This document shows, one piece after another, positions 1 through 5,819 of a stretch of 7,593 nt of DNA. The DNA comes from Gammaproteobacteria bacterium UBA4475 (GTDB taxonomy: Bacteria; Pseudomonadota; Gammaproteobacteria; Pseudomonadales; Azotimanducaceae): NCBI GenBank assembly GCA_002389265.1, contig DGOD01000368.1, forward strand, positions 1 to 7,593. Reading direction: 5' to 3'. The number at the start of each line of letters is the position of its first letter. Position 1 is the first letter of the stretch. The position numbers and the translations under genes are program-made. The notes beneath the pieces are model-generated. The model was given only the letters and a program-made list of their open reading frames with translations. It ran no database searches and was not told where the DNA came from.

Positions 1-9
1 TAAATATTC

Positions 10-35
10 CGCTCGCTCAAGCACGCTCGCTCAAG
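10..35. repeat. 12-bp direct repeat at the 3' end of the peptidase gene
   Basis: CGCTCGCTCAAG occurs at 10-21 and again, identically, at 24-35, giving a period of 14. The TGA stop of the minus-strand peptidase gene (17-19) lies in the downstream copy. Because 14 is not a multiple of three, the duplication changes the frame that ends the protein. Confidence 0.85.
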
Positions 36-925
36 TAAGTCAGCCCACCGGTGATTGCCGCAACCTGGGCCGCAATGCAGGTCTCCGCCGTGACCTTGGA
101 ACTGTCGGGATAGACTTCGGTTGTTGTCACAAATTTCGCTGAGGTGACACCAACACTTAAACCCAAAGCCCCTACGTCGTAGTTGATGACGCCGTGTTGC
201 TGCAACGTCTCGCCGATAATTTTACCGTCGTTCGATGGTGCGATATGGGTGACCTGCTCCACCGACTTAATGATCGCCCCTTGGAACTCAACAGCCGGTC
301 TGGCAGTGTCGCCCACGGTGTAGAAGCCGTCAGGAATGTCCCAGATCTCTTGCTTAACCGCATCCCGGGCCTCAAGCGCGGGGCGAAAAATCGAATTATC
401 GGAATCCGTAGTTTCGTGTAAATCAAAATGAGCCAGAAAGGTAATCGCTGCGCTTTGCAGATAGGCCATTACCGCTGCGGCTTCTTCTGCCGGGCTATTT
501 TTGAAGAATGATCGGTTAGGGTCCATTGCCCGTGAATTCCAGCGATTGATCGTCTCATAACCCCAAGGGCTGACACAGGGCATGATCACAAAGTTGAACC
601 GTTCAGAAAACTGCCGTGCTTGCGTTTGCGCGAAACGAATCGCGCCTTGCACGCCACTGGTCTCATAGCCATGGACGCCGCCAGTAATCAAGATGTTGGG
701 CTTATGGCTGGCCCATTGTCGAGTCTTCAACAAGTACAGCGGGTATCGCTCTGGGGCATAAGACAAGGCGCCATAACGCTCAAGCTCAAACGTGTCTGTC
801 AGCAGCTCAAGCTGTGCCACGACCTCCTCTGAATAGGCGCGCTGAATAGATTGGCTCGCGAGCCAGGCTGCTTTATCGTTTTCGTTCCAGGGCTTGCCGG
901 GTGTTCCTATGGGTGGTGATTGCAT
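17..925 (-). CDS. M14-family zinc metallocarboxypeptidase (REP34-like)
   Basis: A 302-residue protein of the M14 (zinc carboxypeptidase) superfamily, most like the small bacterial metallocarboxypeptidases grouped with REP34. Seen directly: the zinc-binding HxxE motif at H85 and E88 in GGVHGYETSG; a substrate-binding DPNRSF motif at 135-140; the probable third zinc ligand H170 in HFDLHET; and the probable general-base glutamate E270 in TTTEVYP. All key residues are therefore present and the enzyme should be active. It would release C-terminal or side-chain-linked residues from peptides or acylated amino acids; the substrate is unknown. No signal peptide is apparent, so it is probably cytoplasmic. 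The ATG at 923-925 has a weak Shine-Dalgarno-like GGACGAG 7 bases upstream. It is transcribed divergently from the DUF2789 gene. The last codons lie in a 12-bp direct repeat, so the C-terminus may be altered. Family is confident; exact activity is not. Confidence 0.9.
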   Translation of the reverse strand: MQSPPIGTPGKPWNENDKAAWLASQSIQRAYSEEVVAQLELLTDTFELERYGALSYAPERYPLYLLKTRQWASHKPNILITGGVHGYETSGVQGAIRFAQTQARQFSERFNFVIMPCVSPWGYETINRWNSRAMDPNRSFFKNSPAEEAAAVMAYLQSAAITFLAHFDLHETTDSDNSIFRPALEARDAVKQEIWDIPDGFYTVGDTARPAVEFQGAIIKSVEQVTHIAPSNDGKIIGETLQQHGVINYDVGALGLSVGVTSAKFVTTTEVYPDSSKVTAETCIAAQVAAITGGLTYLSERA

Positions 926-938
926 GTTGTCACTCGTC

Positions 939-950
939 CAAAAATTTTTG
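939..950. repeat. 12-bp perfect palindrome CAAAAATTTTTG
   Basis: A perfect palindrome with back-to-back A and T tracts, 14 to 25 bases upstream of the peptidase start codon. A second short palindrome, GCTGCAGC, follows at 953-960. Either could be a protein-binding or bent-DNA site in the leader of the minus-strand gene. The sequence alone does not show function. Confidence 0.4.
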
Positions 951-1224
951 TTGCTGCAGCTTACTGCACCTAGTCTTCGATTGCTGAAGTCAGAAATGGC
1001 GGCCAGCTTACGGATTCCAATAAGTTTCCCTATCTATCATTGATTAAACTCACAGCAGGTTCGCTGAATCAAGAAACCGCCTTTATAGAGCAGATATCAT
1101 GGCCCTCGAGCATGGCCTGCTGCAGCAGAAGCTGAGCGATAGATCTTCAACGACCGGAGCCTGGCGACAACCTAGCGCAAGGAACTGGGTTTTCCCGACG
1201 GGCTGCATATCTCTCGTGCCGCAC

Positions 1225-1266
1225 AGTCAGAGTCAGAGTCAGAATTTGAATTAGAATTAGAATCAG
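1225..1266. repeat. Degenerate hexanucleotide tandem array (7 units)
   Basis: Seven contiguous 6-bp units: AGTCAG three times, AATTTG once, AATTAG twice, and AATCAG once. The units drift from a GTCAG form to an ATTAG form, so this is an ageing microsatellite. It ends 45 bases before the DUF2789 start codon and 31 bases before its Shine-Dalgarno sequence, which places it in the likely 5' leader. In one plus-strand frame it reads as alternating acidic dipeptides (SE, then FE and LE), but that frame has no normal start codon. Confidence 0.85.
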
Positions 1267-1311
1267 CGCCAGCGACAGGCACCCATCCATCAAGCGCAAG
1301 GAGAAGCAGCA

Positions 1312-1560
1312 ATGAGCGACCATTACCATTCGTTAACCAGCCTGTTCGAGCAACTGGGGCTCGGTGATACCGATCGAGAAATCCGAGATTTCATCAGGCA
1401 ACATGCGCCCTTGCCTGATCATGTGAAATTGCATGAGGCCAGCTTCTGGCGCGCTTCGCAGGCGAATTTCCTGGAGCAGGCAAAAGCAGAAGATGCAGAC
1501 TGGGCTGAAATAGTTGATCAACTGGATGTGATGTTACGCAAGCAGCAAAAAACCCAATAA
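1312..1560 (+). CDS. DUF2789 family protein
   Basis: An 82-residue acidic protein matching the DUF2789 family of about 75-80 residues found in Pseudomonas and other gammaproteobacteria. Seen in the sequence: an N-terminal LFEQLGL block (11-17), a middle FIRQHAPL block (27-34), FW at 45-46, and a C-terminal helix with AEDADWAEIVDQLD (59-72). The function of the family is unknown, and there is no signal peptide or membrane segment, so it is likely cytosolic. The start is well supported: an AAGGAG Shine-Dalgarno at 1298-1303 lies 8 bases before the ATG. It stands alone, 250 bases upstream of ydbH and divergent from the peptidase gene. The last few residues (KQQKTQ) are a loose tail beyond the family core. 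The family call is confident; no role can be offered. Confidence 0.9.
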   Translation: MSDHYHSLTSLFEQLGLGDTDREIRDFIRQHAPLPDHVKLHEASFWRASQANFLEQAKAEDADWAEIVDQLDVMLRKQQKTQ

Positions 1561-1672
1561 GAATAACCGGCGGTGCAAGCATTAAGATCTCGCCAGTGCC
1601 GACCGTTGTCGCAGCTCATGGATCCCTGAAGTCAGTGCGCTTAACGATCAACGCGAGCATCTTTCTTGGGTA

Positions 1673-1687
1673 GGGAGAACAGCTCCC
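1673..1687 (+). other. Short hairpin GGGAG-AACAG-CTCCC
   Basis: A perfect 5-bp GC-rich stem with a 5-base loop, 38 bases before the candidate leucine-rich ORF. No T run follows, so it is not a normal intrinsic terminator. It could be a 5' leader structure in the ydbH operon message or chance. Confidence 0.3.
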
Positions 1688-1710
1688 CGTATCGCTCGAG
1701 ATTTGCCATA

Positions 1711-1803
1711 ATGACGCTCTTGTTGGTCCCTTTATTGGTCTTTTTATTGGTCCTTTTATTGGTCCTGTCATTGGCTCTCTTATTGGCTCACCCTACCGGT
1801 TAA
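1711..1803 (+). CDS. Candidate leucine-rich hydrophobic micro-ORF upstream of ydbH
   Basis: A 30-codon ORF, ATG at 1711 and TAA at 1801-1803, whose product is almost one membrane helix: residues 3-26 contain only Leu, Val, Ala, Phe, Pro and Ser, with 15 leucines, and end in HPTG. There is no charged residue. Residues 4-27 come from six 12-bp repeats kept in frame, giving tetrapeptides such as LLVP, LLVF and LLVL. Eleven of the 15 leucine codons are TTG or TTA. The stop lies 7 bases before the ydbH ATG, which itself lacks a good Shine-Dalgarno, so translational coupling is possible. Against it: this ATG also lacks a clear Shine-Dalgarno, and a TA-rich CATAAT overlaps its start. It may be a leader peptide, a micro-membrane protein, or simply a repeat that happens to be open. 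An in-frame TTG at 1666 would give a longer form with a basic N-terminus. Confidence 0.35.
   Translation: MTLLLVPLLVFLLVLLLVLSLALLLAHPTG
1720..1791. repeat. Six tandem 12-bp repeats before ydbH
   Basis: Six contiguous units, consensus TTATTGGTCCTT, at 1720-1731, 1732-1743, 1744-1755, 1756-1767, 1768-1779 and 1780-1791. TTGG is invariant; the first unit has GTTGG, and the last two have TTGGC in place of TTGGT. The minus strand therefore carries a regularly spaced CCAA(T/C) motif. All three plus-strand frames stay open across the array. It ends 19 bases before the ydbH start codon. Confidence 0.92.
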
Positions 1804-1810
1804 CCGTCTC

Positions 1811-4096
1811 ATGCCAGGAACTCTCTTGCGTTACATCGGATTTGGCGGGCTGCTGATCATTGCCTGCGGCGGTCTGGCTTGGTACAAGATGCCCGACTTG
1901 ATGATTGTTGTCGGTCGCGAACTACTGGCCGGCACCGACATCAAGTTAGTCTCAGCGACGCTGGCTCGGCAAGCGCGGTTGCCGCTGGTGATCGACGAAC
2001 TGACGCTGCGGTCACGCACGGAAACCTTCCATATCAATAACCTGCAAATCTCACCGCTGACACCCTGGGCAAATGCCTGGCGGTTAGATCTGGAGCAACT
2101 GCAGGTTGAAGGCCTAGACCAAGAACTGAACGCGCCCATTGTGACTGTCGGGGAATGGCAGGACGAGCTCATGGCTGTTTTACCCACACTACCGGAGCAA
2201 GGCCATATCGCGAGTTATCGCTACTGTGACAATGGCTGTCTGACCGGCAGTTTACACTGGCAGCGGCAGGCTTCAGAGGTTCTAGCCAAGATCACGGTTC
2301 AGCAATATGGTGCGCAGGCTGAATTGCTGATCGCGTCTGATGAGCTGGCGCTGACGGTTGTCGCCGACGCCGCGAAAGCCACAGCGACCGATAGTCCGCT
2401 GCCTGTCACTGAGGCACTCGGGCTGCCCCTACCGGCGCTATGGATCCTGAACGGGCATGTGAGCACAGCCAATAGCGCGACACCTTTCTTCACTGGCACC
2501 ATCAACCTCGGGCGATTGACCACAAACTTGCCCCTGGAACACCTGCCCGCTGGCACCGCAGGCTCACTGGCCCTGTCTCAGGCTCAAGTCGAGTTCAGTA
2601 TGGCGATACCCGCGGCAACGCCCGCCACAGTCGCCGATATCTGGCACGCCGGCACGTTGGCGTTAAGCGTCGAGGCTGCTGGCGAATGGGGTCTTGCCAC
2701 GGGTACGACAGCACTGTCTAGTGAATCAGGCCTCGCCATCAGCGCCACGCACAATGCTGCGGGATATACAGCATATCTAGATCGGGCTCTCGTGATGAAC
2801 CTGTCAGACCAGGATCTGATGAAAGGCCAGATTAACGTCGACAAAGGCGCCAGCTGCCAACTGACCGACCATCTTGAGTGCACAATTCCAACTCTCAATG
2901 TTCACGGCAGGCTTGGCGCCCACTTTGATTATGTGCTGGAAGTCACCGATACCCGCCTGTCCAACAGTGATCCCGCAGGCTCAGCGCAGGGCACTGCCCA
3001 TATCACCGTCACCGAGGCTACCCAACCTGTTCTGCAGGCCACCATGGCATTCACGCTCATGGATAGTGTCTTACTCGCCACCAGCCAAAACACGCGAGCA
3101 TTTGGCGTGCCCCTGCGTGATCTCGTGGTTCGCGAAGACTTCGTCAAGGGCGTCGGCGAAGCCCAAGCGACCTTCGACACGGCGCTACTTGGCCTGGCAA
3201 AACTGCCACAACTGACGGCTGTGGATTCCCTGCAGATCCGTCAAGGCACGATTACAGGCAAGACCCAGGTGAACTGGGATAGCCACTCAGCTATTCCTGC
3301 GATCACGAATGTGGCGTCAACCATCAGCTTGAAAAATACCGACTTCAACTATGATGATTATCAGATCTTCGGATTGTTCCTTGATCTGCAGCTCGCTGGC
3401 TGGCCCGTGATGACCTCCTCGCAACCAGCCCAGCTGAGGCTTCAAACCTTGGATATCGGCATTCCTATCACCGACATTGCCGCTAGTTTCGATGTGAGCG
3501 CAGATAGCGCTACGCAGCAGCTCGAGGCCCGAGGCCAAAATCTAACCGCACATTTGTTCGAGGGTGAAGCGACATCAACGGCATTTCACTTTGAGTCGAG
3601 TCAGCTCAGCGGCTTCGCCCAGCTACGACTCAAGGCACTGGCCCTGCAACAGATCCTTGATCTTGGGCGAGATGATTTTGATAGCAGCGGCCAGATCAGC
3701 GGTTCAGTTCCTGTTCAGATAAGCCAAGGTAATATCAGTGTTGTCGCCGGACAGCTGAGCGCGGAGCCGCCAGGCGGGCATATACGTTACACGCCGAATC
3801 AAGCCACCAGGGACTTGCTGATGGGCTCAGACAAAACAAAGATCGTGCTGGATACTCTGTCAGACTTTCAATACCATAGATTGGCAGTGACATTGGATTA
3901 TTCAGCCACTGGCAACCTGACCGCGAAAACGGCACTACAGGGCCACAACCCAAACTTCGAGCAAGGCCGAGAGATTCATTTCAACCTGTCTATCGAAGAG
4001 AACATCGGCACCCTGCTAGAGAGTTTACGCATGGGTGACACTGTGGAAAAGAAGGTTCAGAATGGGTCGAAGCTGCCCGGCAAGACTAAGCATTAG
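1811..4096 (+). CDS. ydbH: YdbH family AsmA-like intermembrane phospholipid transport protein
   Basis: A 761-residue inner-membrane-anchored periplasmic protein of the YdbH family. In E. coli, YdbH acts partly redundantly with TamB and YhdP in moving phospholipid to the outer membrane and pairs with the lipoprotein YnbE. Seen here: an uncleaved N-terminal anchor (about 5-25, LLRYIGFGGLLIIACGG), a long beta-rich body, and the conserved C-terminal YdbH domain. In that domain the signature SGQISGSVPVQI (626-637) leads to PPGGHIRYTP (653-662), LAVTLDYSATGNL (691-703), and GHNPNFEQGREIHFNL (711-726). Family and neighbours agree: ynbE and ydbL follow at once. The protein is shorter than the roughly 880-residue E. 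coli form. Two cysteine pairs, C139/C143 and C349/C357, could form periplasmic disulfides. The ATG at 1811 has no clear Shine-Dalgarno but is the only start that keeps the anchor. Confidence 0.93.
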   Translation: MPGTLLRYIGFGGLLIIACGGLAWYKMPDLMIVVGRELLAGTDIKLVSATLARQARLPLVIDELTLRSRTETFHINNLQISPLTPWANAWRLDLEQLQVEGLDQELNAPIVTVGEWQDELMAVLPTLPEQGHIASYRYCDNGCLTGSLHWQRQASEVLAKITVQQYGAQAELLIASDELALTVVADAAKATATDSPLPVTEALGLPLPALWILNGHVSTANSATPFFTGTINLGRLTTNLPLEHLPAGTAGSLALSQAQVEFSMAIPAATPATVADIWHAGTLALSVEAAGEWGLATGTTALSSESGLAISATHNAAGYTAYLDRALVMNLSDQDLMKGQINVDKGASCQLTDHLECTIPTLNVHGRLGAHFDYVLEVTDTRLSNSDPAGSAQGTAHITVTEATQPVLQATMAFTLMDSVLLATSQNTRAFGVPLRDLVVREDFVKGVGEAQATFDTALLGLAKLPQLTAVDSLQIRQGTITGKTQVNWDSHSAIPAITNVASTISLKNTDFNYDDYQIFGLFLDLQLAGWPVMTSSQPAQLRLQTLDIGIPITDIAASFDVSADSATQQLEARGQNLTAHLFEGEATSTAFHFESSQLSGFAQLRLKALALQQILDLGRDDFDSSGQISGSVPVQISQGNISVVAGQLSAEPPGGHIRYTPNQATRDLLMGSDKTKIVLDTLSDFQYHRLAVTLDYSATGNLTAKTALQGHNPNFEQGREIHFNLSIEENIGTLLESLRMGDTVEKKVQNGSKLPGKTKH

Positions 4097-4118
4097 CGAC
4101 ATTGGTATTCACTCTTAT

Positions 4119-4124
4119 CAGGAA
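4119..4124 (+). promoter_or_regulatory. Shine-Dalgarno for ynbE (GTG start)
   Basis: CAGGAA lies 8 bases before GTG 4133. It supports this non-ATG start, which also gives a correctly sized lipoprotein signal peptide. Confidence 0.65.
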
Positions 4125-4132
4125 TTCATCAC

Positions 4133-4318
4133 GTGAAAACGAGCTGTCTTTGCATCATCGCCATCGTCGGGTTGAACGGTTGTACACCAACCGTGCAGTT
4201 ACAAGCGCCAGCGGAGCCGATACAAATCAACCTGAACGTCAAGATCGAACATGAAATCAGAATTCGAGTTTCCAAGGATCTCGAAGACCTGTTTGAAACC
4301 GAAACTGAAATTTTCTAG
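4133..4318 (+). CDS. ynbE: YnbE-like outer-membrane lipoprotein
   Basis: A 61-residue small lipoprotein, starting at GTG. The signal peptide (1-16) ends in a lipobox LNGC with the acylated cysteine at C17. The next residue is Thr rather than Asp, so Lol sorting to the outer membrane is expected. The mature part, of about 45 residues, matches YnbE closely: a CTP start, AP.EPIQINLNVKIEHEI (25-42 region) and a C-terminal KDLEDLFE followed by an acidic end in EIF. In E. coli, YnbE is thought to add beta-strands to the C-terminal end of YdbH and so complete a bridge between the membranes. It lies 36 bases after ydbH and 10 bases before ydbL, so the three are surely one operon. Family assignment is strong from length, lipobox, core motif and position. 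Confidence 0.93.
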   Translation: MKTSCLCIIAIVGLNGCTPTVQLQAPAEPIQINLNVKIEHEIRIRVSKDLEDLFETETEIF

Positions 4319-4320
4319 GA
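4317..4320 (+). promoter_or_regulatory. Shine-Dalgarno that decides the ydbL start
   Basis: AGGA, overlapping the ynbE stop codon, sits 8 bases before ATG 4329. This favours 4329 over ATG 4320, which overlaps the motif, and over the in-frame ATG at 4251 inside ynbE, which would bury the signal peptide. Confidence 0.6.
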
Positions 4321-4328
4321 TGTCGACT

Positions 4329-4610
4329 ATGCGCTCACAGATGAGAACTTTGTTTATTGGCAGCTTGCTGGCATTCAGCCTCTCGGCACTGGCCAGCCCG
4401 CTCGACGATGCTCGCAACGCCGGCCATGCGATTGAAGTACCCACCGGATACGTTCAGGCGACACCCACTGCACCACCCGAGGTGAAAGTCTTGGTCGCGG
4501 AAATCAATCAACGGCGTCTGGCGGCCTATGCCCAGATCGCCAAGAAAAACGGCATCACTACAGAGCAGGTCGCGGCCGAAAGTTATCGTCAGCGTAGTAA
4601 AATAAACTAA
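4329..4610 (+). CDS. ydbL: YdbL (DUF1318) periplasmic protein, short C-terminus
   Basis: A 93-residue secreted protein of the YdbL/DUF1318 family. A Sec signal peptide is clear: a basic N-terminus (MRSQMR), a hydrophobic core to about residue 20, and an ALA cleavage site after A22. The mature part has the family pattern: LDDARNAGHAIEVPTGYVQA, then VLVAEINQRRLAAYAQIAKKNGIT and EQVAAES. In E. coli, YdbL appears to keep YnbE from self-associating so that it can join YdbH. The known family usually continues with a G-x-Y and G-x-W tail of about 15-20 residues; here the protein ends at RQRSKIN, with no remnant of the tail in the following bases. The start at 4329 was chosen from the Shine-Dalgarno and signal peptide; ATG 4341 is a less likely alternative. 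It is the last gene of the operon. Confidence 0.88.
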   Translation: MRSQMRTLFIGSLLAFSLSALASPLDDARNAGHAIEVPTGYVQATPTAPPEVKVLVAEINQRRLAAYAQIAKKNGITTEQVAAESYRQRSKIN

Positions 4611-4672
4611 ACGCAACAGTAATGGTTTAGCGCAAGCGGATGCAGCATTTGGTTTCCAACAAGCGTGTCATA

Positions 4673-4687
4673 CGGAGCCTCACTCCG
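4673..4687. other. Hairpin between convergent ydbL and aldo/keto reductase genes
   Basis: CGGAG and CTCCG form a 5-bp stem with a CCTCA loop in the 97-base convergent gap. There is no T run on either side, so it is at most a weak or factor-assisted terminator for either strand. Confidence 0.25.
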
Positions 4688-4707
4688 CGCCAATGATGCA
4701 GCTCAAC

Positions 4708-5739
4708 CTAAGAAGCACCGAGAGACAACAGATTCTCAACGGGCTGATATAACGCTTCCAGATAACTGATATCCTCAGCCTCAAGGGTAATACTCACCGC
4801 ATCTACCAGATCGTCAAGCTGCTTAATCTTGGATACACCAATAACCGGGCAGACCACGCCAGGCTTCGCCATCAACCAGGCAAGAGCGATCTGAGCCGGG
4901 GTCTTGCCATATTTATCGGCCATTTCAACTACTCTGTCGGCAATGGCAAAGTCGTTAGCGCCGCGATACAGACTCTCGGTTCGAGCTCGGTCCTGGCCCA
5001 TAGAGCGCTTGGTTGAACCGCCCCCAAAACCACCCTGGTAGGCACCCGCCAGGATGCCCCGCGCCAATGGCGACCAAGGCGTGACGGCCACTCCCGAGTC
5101 GATGCAATAGGGAATCATCTCGCGCTCTTCCTCTCGGTAGATCAGATTGTAATGGTTTTGCATCGATACAAACCGAGTCCAATTATTCTGGGTCGCGGTC
5201 ATTTGCAACTCTGCAAACTGCCAGGCGAACATCGAGGATCCACCGAGATACAGCGCCTTACCGGCCTTGACCACGTCGTGCAAGGCTTCCAGCGTCTCCT
5301 CTATGGGCACTCTGACCTGACCGGGCACGCCGTGGGGATGACGATGGATAATCAATTGGTCCACATAATCATGACCCAGACGCTTAAGAGACCGATCGAC
5401 GCCTTCCATAATATGTTTGCGCGACAGGCCGCCCATATTCGCACCGGCGCCCATGGGCATAGAGACCTTGGTCGTCAGCACATACTCGTCACGCGGTAAC
5501 AACTCGTTCAAGAGTTTGCCTACCACTTCCTCGCTGGCCCCAACCCCGTAGATATCTGCGCAGTCAAAATAGAACAGTCCATGATCGATGCTGGCCTTGA
5601 AAATATTCCGGGCCTCATCAATACCCAAGGTCCAGTCGCCCTGGTGGCCTCGACCCGGTTGACCAAAGTTCATGGTGCCGAGGCACAATGGCGAGACTCG
5701 AAGGCCGGTATTGCGCCCCATTTGAACGGCTTTTAACAT
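4708..5739 (-). CDS. Aldo/keto reductase, YajO-like
   Basis: A 343-residue NADPH-dependent aldo/keto reductase with a TIM-barrel fold, closest in pattern to E. coli YajO. The catalytic tetrad is complete: D59 and Y64 in FDCADIYG, K91 in TTKV, and H132 in IIHRHPH. The family usually has HR followed by an aromatic and Asp; here that position reads HRHPH, which may reshape the substrate pocket. Other matching blocks are SMQNHYNLIYREEEREM (192-208), PWSPLARG (221-228) and the cofactor-binding segment VIGVSKIKQLDDLV (299-312). It would reduce aldehydes or ketones to alcohols in the cytosol; the natural substrate is unknown. The ATG at 5737-5739 has GAGGAA at 5749-5754, 9 bases upstream. It lies 80 bases after the GST gene on the same strand and is probably the last gene of a three-gene unit. 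Confidence 0.95.
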   Translation of the reverse strand: MLKAVQMGRNTGLRVSPLCLGTMNFGQPGRGHQGDWTLGIDEARNIFKASIDHGLFYFDCADIYGVGASEEVVGKLLNELLPRDEYVLTTKVSMPMGAGANMGGLSRKHIMEGVDRSLKRLGHDYVDQLIIHRHPHGVPGQVRVPIEETLEALHDVVKAGKALYLGGSSMFAWQFAELQMTATQNNWTRFVSMQNHYNLIYREEEREMIPYCIDSGVAVTPWSPLARGILAGAYQGGFGGGSTKRSMGQDRARTESLYRGANDFAIADRVVEMADKYGKTPAQIALAWLMAKPGVVCPVIGVSKIKQLDDLVDAVSITLEAEDISYLEALYQPVENLLSLGAS

Positions 5740-5819
5740 ATGCTTGAATTCCTCATGGTCATTAATTTTTTGACGCCAACCAGCGGCGGAGTCAGGGCGT
5801 TTAGCGATCGGGCGTAGCT

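Larger units (their letters stand above)
926..1311. other. Divergent intergenic region with possible gene debris
   Basis: This 386-base gap separates the divergent peptidase and DUF2789 genes. I find no intact gene, RNA gene or convincing sigma70 promoter. It holds the palindrome at 939-950, the hexanucleotide array at 1225-1266, and protein-like stretches broken across the three plus-strand frames. Around 1040-1099 one frame reads TAGSLNQETAFIEQI. A second frame from an ATG at 1099 reads MALEHGLLQQKLSDR. The third, from about 1144 with an internal stop, reads IFNDRSLATT and then RKELGFPDGLHISRAAQ. This pattern would fit a decayed gene with frameshifts, but chance is not excluded. The promoters of both flanking genes should lie here. 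Confidence 0.4.

Noticed and set aside
1147..1329. Minus-strand ORF rich in Leu and Ile across the hexamer array
   Set aside because: Its composition comes from reading the repeat on the other strand; it overlaps the DUF2789 start and has no family resemblance.
984..1635. Shared 10-mer CTGAAGTCAG at 984-993 and 1626-1635
   Set aside because: Only ten bases match, with no similarity around them; two copies in this length is weak evidence of a regulatory site.
1673..1687. Hairpin as the terminator of the DUF2789 gene
   Set aside because: The stem is only 5 bp, no T run follows, and it lies more than 110 bases after the stop codon.
1707..1712. CATAAT as a -10 promoter element for ydbH
   Set aside because: It is 5 of 6 to consensus, but nothing resembling TTGACA lies 16-18 bases upstream, where the sequence is C-rich.
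2874..3215. Plus-strand ORF of 113 codons inside ydbH
   Set aside because: It is an alternate frame of ydbH with Pro- and Ser-rich low-information sequence and no start signal.
4251..4328. N-terminal extension of ydbL starting inside ynbE
   Set aside because: It would place 26 residues before an obvious signal peptide, overlaps ynbE out of frame, and has no Shine-Dalgarno as good as AGGA before 4329.
5152..5499. Plus-strand ORF of 115 codons inside the aldo/keto reductase gene
   Set aside because: It is antisense to a clearly conserved gene, has no recognisable domain, and is what overlap in moderate-GC DNA gives by chance.
5763..5772. T run in the gap between the GST and reductase genes as a terminator
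   Set aside because: On the plus strand no stem precedes it, and on the minus strand it is an A run, so it does not make an intrinsic terminator in either direction.
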